64,000 nt of DNA from Platerodrilus igneus. Lineage: Eukaryota > Arthropoda > Insecta > Coleoptera > Lycidae. The stretch lies in contig JARFIW010000108.1 of the NCBI GenBank assembly GCA_036346225.1, positions 4,916,501 to 4,980,500 of the forward strand, in the 5' to 3' direction. Below, in pieces: positions 53,759 through 64,000 of the stretch. Numbering within the stretch: the first letter of the stretch is position 1; each line of letters opens with the position of its first letter. A model generated the notes under the pieces. The model was not told the origin of the DNA. It searched no databases and was given only the letters and a program-made list of their open reading frames with translations. The translations under genes were made by a program, and so were the position numbers.

Positions 53759-53988
53759 AGGATATAACGGGATAAGGGATGACAGCTTGACCATTTGATT
53801 TACAACAACAAATTTAAAATAACTTAAAATTAACCACGCAAACGTGCGATAAAGAGACCGAACATCCCGCCCACCAAAATAAGTATGAGCTAATTTATTT
53901 TATATTTAAAAATAATTATAGCTATTAACTAAGGAACCTAAACCGACAAACTTATACAAGTGAATATATGTATACATACCATTAAATA

Positions 53989-54602
53989 TTAAACAATTGG
54001 CAGTAAACATAACTTCACTAGAGGACGTTTAACTAACCTTTGAGATGTCTTGACGGTAACTACCCGAACGATACCGTCCCTACCAGGATGTAAATATCTT
54101 TCATGACAGTCTAATATAATAATTTCAGTCAACCGATGCGACCGAGGAAGCGAAATTGGAAATTTTGCATCATGCGATAACACTAAATTACGTAGGTGAC
54201 CGCCCACCCTCAACAAATCACGACTATCTCGAAACGGACTAAAGCTACGAAGTTGTTTACTAACAAGTTTTCCAGTTTTAATATATGCAATGTCTTGAGA
54301 AAAACATTTGTTTGAACTCTTTTAATCAATAAATGTATAGCCTCTTACTGCTGAGCTAGAGACAAACCATCAGAATACTTTGAACGCAAATCTGCCGGAC
54401 GTTGAACATTACGAATGAAATGACGAATACATGTAATAATCCTACAAATTTTCTGCAGTTTTGAAAATTTATCCAACAACAAATCTAAGAAATTATCAGA
54501 CATAACGACTGGTAACGACAGAGTACGATATTCGACGTCCATCTGAGATGAGTCGATAAGTTTTGGCAGCGACCTTACTGGCCATTCTTTATTACGACGC
54601 AC
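53989..54602 (-). pseudogene. BEL/Pao integrase remnant with internal deletion
   Basis: Frame 54216-53989 starts LRVGGHLRNLVLSHDAKFPI, the usual segment before the integrase zinc finger, reaches LTEIIILDCHERYLH and passes directly into PGRDGIVRVVTVKT, which normally follows the integrase core in the C-terminal DUF5641-like region. The catalytic core (normally several hundred residues) is missing with the frame kept, joined at an L-H-x-G similarity. The frame 54602-54345 is upstream linker sequence. Confidence 0.75.
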
Positions 54603-56260
54603 TTACCAAGAAGTCCCTGTCCACCATAATGGATGATGAACCAACTCTGAAACCAAAAGTCCACGTGAGGCACAATCCGCAGGGTTATCCTGGGACTTAA
54701 CATGAAACCATGAAGATTGAGGAATACGTTCTTGAATATGCGAAATGCGATTGCTAACGAATGTCTTCCACTTATGCAAGGAAGACCAAATCCAAGACAA
54801 AACAACAGTAGAATCTGACCACGCGAAAATATTACTAAATGATAAAATATCTGTATAAGTATTTTTGACGAAATCTACTAAATCGGTCAAGAGTACGTCA
54901 GCACACAATTCGAGACGGGGCAATGAAACGCGATTAGTAGGAGCAATCTTTGATTTTGCGCATACTAATAACATGGTAATATTACTTTCTAAATCGAACG
55001 AACGAAAATAGATGACAGCTGCATACCCGGCTTCAGAAGCATCGCAGAACCCATGCAACTCCAGCTTTTTAAAATTATTACATACGATGCGACGAGAAAT
55101 CTCAATATTCAAAACCGCTGGCAATTCACCCAAAAAATGTTTCCATTTTTGTACGGCTTCCAATGGCGGCTCTTGGTCCCAACCGAGACCTAAAAGTCAA
55201 AGATCTTAAACTAAACGTTTAGCGAAAAGTACTAAAGGCGGTGTCAAATCAAGAGGATCAAAAATTTTTGCGATAACCGATAAAATATTACGCTTAGTGC
55301 CAGTGCGCTCTTCAACGTCTAAGTTGTATAAAAATCCATCTGTAAGAGCGCGGCATGAAAGACCCACAATTTTTATTGAACCACTATCTTTATCTTGAAA
55401 TGTAATTGCGTCCGAACTGGACAGGGACTCCCTCAAGTTGGACATCACTTCCGGGCAATTACTACTCCATTTTCTTAATCGAAAACCACCACTAGTGCAA
55501 ATACTATTCAATTCACCAATTAATTGATTAGCAGCTTCAATCGAATTGCATCCAGTGACTAAGTCATCAACATAGGTATCGCTCGCCAATACCGATGACC
55601 CGAAAGGAAAATTAATCGATTCTAACCTTGCCAATTCTTGAACAGTACGTAAGGCCAAAAAAGGCGACGACGAAACTCCATAAGTTACAGTATTTAATTT
55701 AAAGTCCATAATAGGATCTGACGGAGAAAATCTCCAGACGATACGTTGATAACCGCGATGAGTATCTTTAACCAAAATCTGCCGATACATTTGTTTAATA
55801 TCAGCTGTAATTACGATAGGATGTACACGAAAGTGTAATAACAAAACTGCAATGTCTTTTTGCAGAGCAGGGTCAATAGCCAAGCTATCATTTAACGAAT
55901 TTCCATATTGATCCTGACACGACGCATCGAAAACTACACGCAGTTTGGTGGTAGTGCTATCACGCTTATGTACAGCATGATGGGGGAATGTAATACATTT
56001 TCTCATGAACTGACGAATTTTCAGGCGATTCCACTTAAGTCATGTGACCGCTTTTCAAATAATCCTCCATAAATTTTTTATAATCCGAATACAATTCAGG
56101 ATTTTTAGCAAACGACGTTCTAATGACAAAAATCTTTTAATACAAATCGATCTCGTACCCACAAATGAGGGATCAGAAATTTTAAATGGCAAGGACACTA
56201 CAAAACGACCGTCTTTGTTACGTCTATAATTTTCCACAAATTTCTTTTTCACACTTTTCT
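54603..56260 (-). pseudogene. pol: BEL/Pao reverse transcriptase and RNase H
   Basis: Frame 56006-55206 holds RT: KLRVVFDASCQDQYG, NDSLAIDPALQ, VITADIKQMYRQILV and the active site SDTYVDDLVTGCNS, then IFDPLDLTPPLVLFAK. Frame 55163-54603 holds RNase H: HGFCDASEAGYAAVIYFR, VSLPRLELCADVLL, AWSDSTVVLSW and DNPADCASRGL...LWWTG. 56252-56055 is the preceding linker. Frameshifts at about 56030 and 55190 separate otherwise well-kept domains; catalytic Asp residues of RT are intact. Confidence 0.92.
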
Positions 56261-56442
56261 TCTTCAGGAGAAATGTGTTTCTTGAAGGGAATATTTTCTA
56301 ATTCCCAAAATCGACGAATGTCGCTGTCTAAAGGCTCAACGAAAGCACACAACGACGTAATAGAATAATTCGGGGAAACGACCTTTCCAGTTAAAACCCA
56401 ACCAAGGGTCGTTTTAATAGCAACTGGCTCGTTAGCAACACC

Positions 56443-57123
56443 CTAACGAGATTCGTTCAACAAAACCTGAGCAAAGATTTCCGCTCCGAGAGGCATGTCA
56501 ATTTTACCAGGAATATTAAAATTAGGATCAGCTAAGATCAAACCTCGAGTATGCGACCATTCCTTGACCCCTATCGACGACGAAGGTAATTGATTACAAA
56601 TGTTAGGTAAAATGTAACACTCAATTTCATATGCTGGAGACCTTGTTCCCCAGGGGCTGACTACACACGATAGTGTACCAGACACCAACGACGAATTTAA
56701 GCCAAGTTCTTGAACAGTGACATTGGCTCTCCGTTTTTTTAAAGCTAATTTCTGATGGCACCTTTCAGTCATAAAACTTTCCATGGATCCGCTATCTAAA
56801 ATTACACGAACAAGTTGCAATTTTCTCGTATAATCAAGCACCGACATCATTGCCGTAGCTAACAGCGTGGTTGTATGTTCTAATGATGTCGAAATTAACG
56901 AGCTAGTGGCAGGTTGTTCATGCACAACCGCCGACGACAGATTGTCTTCACTAGGTCTACTAGTTGAAGTAAGTCTAGGCGCCGCTCTCCGAGGAAACGC
57001 TGACCTTTGACGATGAGTTTGTCTGCGTGGAGACATCGATTTTTCTCGTTTATCGAAGTGAAGTAACGAATTGTGCGACTGTTGACATTTTCTACACGAC
57101 CAATCTAACTTACAATTTTTCAT
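56443..57123 (-). pseudogene. BEL/Pao aspartic protease (A17-like) and gag end
   Basis: Starts CKLDWSCRKCQQSHNSLLHF, the C-terminal Cys/His region of BEL gag, followed by a Ser/Arg-rich linker and the protease VRVILDSGSMESFMTERC, with D-S-G as active site, and VQELGLNSS. Further gag coding continues upstream in other frames to about 57370 (CSLC..VHSIYRCKQF). Confidence 0.85.
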
Positions 57124-57420
57124 TAAATGTGAAGTATTTTAAACATTTAATACAAAGGTTTTTAAGCTTGAGGGGTTTTATCGAGAAACTGCTTACATCT
57201 ATAAATAGAATGCACAGCTTAACATAAACTACAATTTTTACTATCATTGGTGGTACTAACTAAAGAAGTTTTAGCTGAAGTGCTAACAAACCTTCCTTTT
57301 TCTCTTTCTTTCACGGAACCTCGAGATTTTAAGCATGTTCCTGAAGCAATGTCATTTATTTTCAACACTTTAAATTGTTTTTCAATGTTTTTTAAATAAT
57401 TACTTGTTAAATTAAAATAA

Positions 57421-58911
57421 AATGTTATTTACTAGTGGTGAAGCGTTTGAGATTTGAAAGAAGCATTTTGGTTCACTGTTCTTCAATACAACGTTTATCT
57501 AATGTAATTCTAACCGAATGTGTTTCGGTTTTGTTAAAAATATCATGTTTGTAACTGTTTGAAAGATACTCTATTTCATTAATTAATGAATGTACCATAA
57601 TACCTGTAAAAAAATCTATTTTAGCATGTTTAGTTATCATAAAGTAATGGTAAAATTTGTGGAATGTCAACCAATGATAGGTTGTATAAGTGACACAAGT
57701 ATCTGTTCCAAAATAGTAATTAAGTACAAATAATGTTGAATCAATTAATGTACCTCTTAGATTTTTATAGATAGTAGGCAAGATGTAATTTTTAGAGACT
57801 ATTTTCGTAGGTTATAAGTGTTTATAATGAGTTAGTTGATTTTAAAATTATGTAAGATATAGATTTTTGGCTTTGGAGCTTGTAAATGATTTTTGAAAAA
57901 ATTGATTAATATATGTGTTTGAAATTTATCCCTTTTATTTGAGCGTGTAACTGGAGCAAGACCACAAAGAATTTGAAGAATAAGTGTATCATACAATAAT
58001 TAATAAGGTTTTATACAACCAAGTAAAGTTACAGAAGGGTGATTCCAGTTAAGGCTAAAAAAGGGCCATCTTTAGTGTTGGTGAAGAGTAGCACCAGTGA
58101 GCTTTGGATATTTTTGCAGCGAGTTTCCAGTCGTATAAGATTACGTTTCATCATAAGTGGTGGAGTATTGCAAGAGATCTTATTAATAGAGCCGTATCTA
58201 AGTATACTGTTGCTGAATTATTAGTTTATTAGTTGTAAAACCTAAAAAAGAGTGAATTTAATTAGAACATAAAACTAAAACTTACTTTCAACAGGTATTG
58301 ACCGCAAGCGTTTGCTAGACAATTTTGTTGTATCCTGTATCGAGGTCCATGTACAACTCAAGCACATTCAGAGGAATTGCAGGTATTTGAAGTTACCCTT
58401 TTATATATACATCATTTAAAGTTATTTGTTAGTAATTTGAATCTCAAACGTTTATCTAAATTATACATTTCTGATTATATTTATCAATCTTTGAAAATAA
58501 CCACGCCATACACGAACTACGAGAGGTTAAGTGGTTTTAACTATACGACGCTTTATGCGCATGTGTTAAATGTACCTGTATCTCTTACAGAGTAAAATAG
58601 CTAGATACAATTATCTCTGAGTGAGTTTCAAAAGCCGTGGCATAAATAAACCAAATTTTTTTCTTTATTAATTTTACAAAACTACAAACGTTAGCATAGT
58701 ATTTTTCAGCGTGCTTAAATATAAGCATGTAAGTCAGGTTCCGGTACTATCAGGAAAGATTTACCGCCGGTTTTAAATATATAAAAGACCGACACCACCT
58801 TTATGTGTGCAACTACTTATTCTTTAACTCTTATATTTTGAATTATATTTTATCTTCCGTACACTATATATAAGTAGATCAGATTAGGAAACACAGCAGA
58901 CGACACTATAA

Positions 58912-58954
<43 letters not shown>

Positions 58955-61065
58955 CTCATATTTAGACCAGGGTACAAAATTAAATAATCACACCAAATAA
59001 TTTTAATCACCGTGTAGAAGCTTTGGGAAAAACCCATTAAAACCATGAAGCATAAATAAATTCGGTCGTTTCAGTAAAAATAAGAGATTTAAATCATGTA
59101 CAAGACGCTTTATATCAAAAGAAACAGTATTAAAAAGCTCTGAGTGTAATTTAATTATTCCTAAAAAAGAAACAAATGGAAATTACGTGCAAAATTTATA
59201 TTAATTAACCCTATTTTAAGTAACCGGTATTAAACAAAGTGTACACATAATAATTAATATTTAATTTGTATTCGCTAAAAATGAAAGGATAGAAGTCAAT
59301 TTTAGTTGGAGTTAATTAAACCATTATTAATAATAAGCATAAAAGTCTGTGAAAATCCAAGATTATAATACCAGAAAATAAAGCTCTGAGAATTAATATT
59401 ATGTTTGAACACCTGCGTAGTTTAAATGTCATGTACGGCGAAAATTTTGTAGATAACAAATGGTTTCAAAGAATCTTGGAGAAACCGTGGCTTAATATTC
59501 ACGAGAAGGTGCGATACGGGGTTATTTAACCCAGATAGTCCACATGGACTGAAATAATCGATAATAAGGAATATCAATTTGCACTAATAAGAACAGGTTA
59601 GATAGAGACAGATAATATGCACAAGACCGAGACACATATAGTAAAAGGCGTGAGTAGAGCAACGTCATGGGGTTGCAATTGGTTGAAAGTAAAAGGCAAA
59701 CTTGAGAGGTAAAAATAACAGTTCGGTATAAAAGTCAATTAGTTATTTCCAGACTTTGCGTGCCGTGTTGAAATTTCGGAGATTTAACTGGGGCGAGTGA
59801 AAAATTCGTAAAAACCGACGCGCGAGCGACGGAATGGGAACATAGCATGAGAAATTCTTAAGAATTGTCTGTTTTGAGGACAAAAGCGACGTGCCGGCTA
59901 TCCGCTATATATACCGGAAGTAATATGAATTTCGCTCTCTCAGACTTTTGACTATTCGATGCGTTAAAAGCTCTCTTACATCCGCGACTTGATTCAAGAT
60001 GTTAAACAGTGCATTTTAGTTTGATAAAATAATTTAAAGTTTGCTCGTATATTTTGGTGATTCAAAATAGTTTGTTTTTACGTGCTAACATGAATATACT
60101 TTAGTGCACTTAGATACAAGGTAATAAATTTAGTATCACTGTACCAATTGGTAAAATTTACTATGACAAATAAATACACAAAAGTAGGCAGTTTTGGCGT
60201 ATTTGGTGAAAGAAGTATGAATTTCTTTGTTATTTTTCGGGGTTTAATATTAAATGGTCTAAACGTGTCTGGATCCAAGAAACAAGGGTCAGATATAACA
60301 AGAGTTCCGGAAAAGCCCTGAAACAACTTTAAATAAATGGTGATGGAAAAATTTTTAAACGTTGAGAATCAGAAGCGTAAATATAACCCAGTTGGAATGG
60401 TGTGATTAACAAAAGGGACGATGTACATTGAAGCTACGAGTGCAAGTAACCTTCAGGTAAATTATACTATTTTGTTTGAACTTTGAATTTTGGTGTGTTT
60501 GAATAACTTTCTAATTTGTTTATTTAAAATGGACATGTGAAATTGTACTAACAATAAATTTTAATTTTAAGGTGAAATTTGCTTGTTTAAGTAGAAAGGG
60601 TATTTAGTATTGATGTTCTGGATTATGATAAAAATATGGGTATGTCTTTGAGCTCAATTAGACGAACCTGGTTAATTAACGTAAAGGGTGGTAAATGCTC
60701 CTTTGTACTCTGCATATATTGTTATAGTAATTAGTAGGCTTCCTACAAGGACTTTAATTCTGGATGCACATTAAAATGATAATAAATTTAATTTTGAAAT
60801 TTTCCGATATTAAAATTTATGCTGAATATTAATTTTGAAATTTTAATGTATTGTGAATATTGATGTAAATAGAGTTACGTTGATGTTTGGGTAGGAATGT
60901 GTTTGTTTTTTTTATGAGGATGAAAGTATCTAGAGGAGCAGCCGAGGCGATTAACAGAAGAAAATCAACAGACCAGGTAATTCAAGAGGTTTCACAGCAT
61001 TCTTGACGCCCAATTCGTAGGGGCTCGATTCGAAAAGTGGAGTACCCGGATTTTGGTTATCACAG

Positions 61066-61066
<1 letters not shown>
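57421..61066. other. AT-rich intergenic sequence, no recognised gene
   Basis: 3.6 kb without recognisable domains. The longest frame is 57781-57473 (-, 102 codons, Tyr/Thr/His-rich, unrecognised). A GC-richer block at 59755-59985 with TATATATACCGGAAG followed by CTCTCTCAGACTTTTGAC resembles an LTR promoter region, but no partner copy or TG..CA ends were found. Confidence 0.4.
58915..58951. repeat. (AT)n microsatellite
   Basis: About 37 bases of alternating TA. Confidence 0.95.

Positions 61067-61112
<46 letters not shown>
61067..61112. repeat. (AT)n microsatellite before duplicated flank
   Basis: About 45 bases of alternating AT; matches the position of the run at 19930-19972 in the other copy of the locus. 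Confidence 0.95.
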
Positions 61113-61113
<1 letters not shown>

Positions 61114-61300
61114 AAAGAAAGAAAAATTACTTTAAATTATATTTTTGGTTAAAGTAACAAGTCTTTGTTTATGAGTATTTAAAGTTAATGACGTTACAAT
61201 ATGAGAATATAATTTTATAATGAAACGTAGGATACTAAGCAATAATGTTACAGAAGTGATGTAAGTGGCTTCATTATGATATTCATTTATAGGTACAACA
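61113..61300. repeat. Duplicated flank of zinc-finger locus (partner of 19977-20179)
   Basis: Same order and orientation as 19977-20179, ending at TAGGTACAACA where an LTR-like insertion begins. Confidence 0.85.
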
Positions 61301-63055
61301 TGTTACGTTTTTTCGTGGCAACCATTGGGCGCCAAATTTATGCTACGTAACACAAAAAAGTCAAAGAAATGACCCGGCTCAATAATATGTAAAGCAGACC
61401 AACATATAAGGTACGCGGCTGTAAGGAATTAGTAACAGTTGCAATAGAAAAATTAGAATAGTAAATAAAAAAAAATTAGTCCTGCAAACCTGAAACAAAG
61501 AAAAAAGCATAATGGATCAAGTATAATTGTTCAGTACTTTGTAGAATAAAAAAATGTGGGATAATCTTAAATATAACAACGTTAAAAGCAATATAACAAA
61601 TCTTTAGTACAAAGTGAGGTACTATTGGGGAGTAGCAGAAACGTTTCCTCACAACCAATTAGACATAAAGCAGATAAAATTTTAACAAAATATAAATAGG
61701 TAAACACAATTAATATAGAAGTAGTATTGATTTTTTTTTTTTTTATTTAAAATAGCATGCAATTTGGTATGGTAAGAACGCCAAAGATATGGTAAAGCAA
61801 CCATAGATATTTAAAGTAATAACAAGTAGGAAATAGTTCAACTTACAAAAGTCCTTCAGCAACGCTTTTAATTGAAGTGTGGGTTCACGATGTCCTGCAC
61901 TAACGAAGCACTTCATTGACTGTGAGGGGGGATGGAATTTTTTTCAAATCACACCCGTATTTCACTAGTGTTAGCAGAACATTATCATGCTGATGGAACT
62001 ATGTAATTGATAAATTTCTTGTTAATTCCATTTCCTGAGACAATAATTTCGAAATATTTTGTAACACAAATCGTAAAAAAAAAATGGTAATAAAAATTTA
62101 GAATCACGGGCCTTCAAGGCACGATGTAATGCATTAAAAAGTAAAAGTAACGTGAGGTGTTTTATTTGCTACCTATGGTAACAAAGAAAAATCTAATGCT
62201 TTTGAATAACGAAAGTTGCGCAAACAATGATCTATTTTAGATTCTTTGGGGTTAAAATTCAAAACTACAGTATCCACTGTATTTAAATAATCCAAAGTAT
62301 GCACTAATCTGATAAAACAAAGGGACACTAGATAGATGAAAATTAATTAAAGAAAGAATCGGTCAGTTTAGCAAGTTCTACGACTCCTATTTAAAGACAA
62401 ACAATAAAACCACAAATTAGTAAAGTACGCGTATCACTAAAGTAAGTCCGTCAAATGTTCCTTAAAAACACTGGCGTCGACCAAACACGGTTAATATACA
62501 ACTCTTATTTACAAGAAAACAACTAAAAAAAGTGCCGCGTTTGTTTGAACAATTGAAAATTAATCCTGCATTGCAGTATTTTTAACGTACTTAGTATATC
62601 GGAACAAAGAACAAAATCCGACTGTTCATCATGTTTCTGCAATTGTTGCTATTTCAACTTCTTATCGTCCTTTTCTTTTATTCCCTAAAAACTTTATATT
62701 TCCAAAAGAACAAAATTATTATTTAACAGACCAGAACGAAATTATTAAATATAAAAAGAATTTGAAAGATTTAAAATTAAAAAAATTTAAAATAAAAAAT
62801 GGTTAAAAATTTGTAGGAATGTATTTTATAAATTTGGGAAAACCAAAGGCGGTTAAAATTTGTTAACTTTCAATCCCGACAAACTAAAGTATATTCTTTG
62901 AGATTTCCAAGATATTTTTTTTAATTTGTTTTAAGCAAACTGGTTTTGATTTTAAAGTATTTGTTTTCTTAGATCGGTGGCACAATTTTTTTCATTTGGA
63001 GGGTTTCCCAAGAGAATTATTTTTTAATTGAATTTTTTGTAATTTAAGAAGCGAT
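61301..63055. mobile_element. LTR-like insertion, second copy, damaged
   Basis: Follows 37482-39291 from TGTTACGTTTTTTCGTGG through the GGGCGCCAAATTTATGCTACG block to about 62680, with very many short deletions and odd substitutions, then becomes unalignable (62690-63055). It occupies the place of 20180-20570 in the duplicate locus. The right boundary is approximate. Confidence 0.65.
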
Positions 63056-63059
63056 TCTA

Positions 63060-64000
63060 AAAATCCCCCTGAGCCCTACGTCAAAACAGTTGCCCCAGTG
63101 GCCTGATTCACCAAAAAATAAACCGACCGCAAATGTCTTAGTAAACTACTTTTTGTGATTCGGTATATTCATAAAATTGCATATCAACAAACGTTTTTGC
63201 CCCAAGAAAATTGAAAAACCCGGGTTTCGTTAGTATGCGACCAAAAATGTGTTTGTAAATGATTTCATTTGTAACGTGGTATGACAATGTGTATGCGAAT
63301 GGACGCCCGTTAGTATGAGATCACAAATGTTCTGGTAAATGACTTGCTCGTAATGCAGTATAATTACACAAATTGCAAACTAATCGACGTTCGTTTAGAT
63401 GCGACCAGATATGTTTTTGTAAATGACATTTCTGTGATTTGGTATAGTTACACACATTGCATACAAATGAACACTTGTAGTATGTGATCACAAATGTCTT
63501 TGTAAAGTAAATTTTTGCATTGCGGTATAATCACACAAATTATATGCGAACAGACGGTAGTTAGTATGCGATTGCAAATGCTTTTGTAAATCATTTTTTC
63601 GTGACGAGCTATAATTACAGAAATTGCATCCAAAAGACGCTCGTTAGTATGCGACCATAAATGTTTTGTAAATAAATTTTTCATGATGCGCTATAATAAA
63701 CAGAAATTGCAAGTAAATGAACTTTTGTTTGAATGCGACCAAAATTGTCTATTTAAATGACTTTTTTGTGATGCACTATAATCACACAAATTGCACGAAT
63801 GGACGTACGTTAGAATGGGACCGAAAATGTGCTTGTAAATGACTTTTTTGGAATGGTATAAAGACACAAATTGCATGCAAATTCACGCTTGTTAGCGTGT
63901 GATAGCAAATGCTTTTGTAAATCACCTTTACGTAATGAGTTATAATCACACAAATTGCACATGAATGGACAGTCGTTATTATGCAACCGAAAATGTGTTT
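63060..64000 (-). pseudogene. C2H2 zinc-finger array gene, copy D (3' part, runs off window)
   Basis: Homologous to 20573-21540 including the flank CCCTACGTCAAAACAGTTGCC. About 11 units of 84 bases are seen on -, in shifting frames with stops (open pieces 63876-63691 and 63684-63448), so this end is decayed just as in copy C. The 5' end with the better fingers would lie beyond 64000. Around 63195-63225 a short segment is garbled (CCCCAAGAAAATTGAAAAAC). Confidence 0.8.

Larger units (their letters stand above)
53759..57420 (-). mobile_element. BEL/Pao retrotransposon, truncated, integrase core deleted
   Basis: A partial 3' LTR (53759-53864, starting TGTTCGGTCTC on -) is preceded by a purine tract TTTTGGTGGGCGGGA (53879-53865). 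Upstream on - come an integrase remnant, RNase H, RT, protease and the end of gag. The 5' LTR and most of gag are absent. The adjoining LINE tail cuts the 3' LTR, so the LINE inserted there or the element was broken there. Confidence 0.85.

Overview
This is a gene-poor, AT-rich stretch of an insect nuclear genome. Insect origin is inferred from a nuclear mitochondrial copy in the order rrnS-trnV-rrnL-trnL1-nad1 on one strand, whose nad1 frame stays open only if TGA is read as Trp, and from the transposon families present (errantivirus-like, BEL/Pao, Ty3/gypsy, PIF/Harbinger, mariner, RTE-like and jockey/R1-like LINEs). I cannot name the order or species. Most of the window is mobile elements nested in each other. 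The only host-like genes are copies of one C2H2 zinc-finger array.

Region by region. 1-9330: two + strand copies of the zinc-finger locus. The first is cut after two fingers by a MADF/BESS-coding element (600-5915), which itself holds a PIF/Harbinger transposon (1027-4287), which holds a solo LTR (2245-2779). A tRNA-derived SINE with 15-bp target duplications lies at 6068-6363. 9326-13177: a long hairpin, a MITE, the 3' part of an errantivirus-like element (integrase tail and broken env, - strand) and another solo LTR. 13250-19745: a mitochondrial insertion split between trnL1 and nad1 by a block with 51-bp inverted ends that contains LINE sequence, plus a 1.74-kb mariner with TA duplications. 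19977-23040: a third zinc-finger locus, - strand. 23325-36933: a tyrosine-recombinase (Crypton-like) element whose two exons flank a 12-kb intron; the intron holds an AT-rich TIR element with a THAP-domain gene, and inside that a complete 8.57-kb Ty3/gypsy element with TATG duplications.

37236-51822: further copies of the MADF/BESS element, one broken by a 1.8-kb LTR-like insertion and by an 8.8-kb LTR retrotransposon (itself carrying a 734-bp foldback element), one essentially uninterrupted and giving an empty site for the Harbinger insertion. 52060-57420: a LINE 3' end with a tandemly repeated, CA-rich 3' UTR joined to a BEL/Pao element that has lost its integrase core. 57421-61066 is AT-rich with no recognisable gene. 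61113-64000 is a fourth copy of the zinc-finger locus (- strand), running off the window.

Almost every coding region is broken. Intact catalytic sets are absent: gypsy RT reads YIAD instead of YIDD, the tyrosine recombinase has a stop at its Tyr position, and the second retrotransposon protease reads DTR. Some breaks are homopolymer length changes, and 32925-33075 reads as an interleaved mixture of gypsy gag and pol sequence, so part of the decay may be assembly error. I see no complete novel system. The most interesting items are the expanding zinc-finger arrays with 84-bp unit turnover, the layered insertion chronology with an empty site, the hairpin-ended split recombinase element and the long palindromic insertions.
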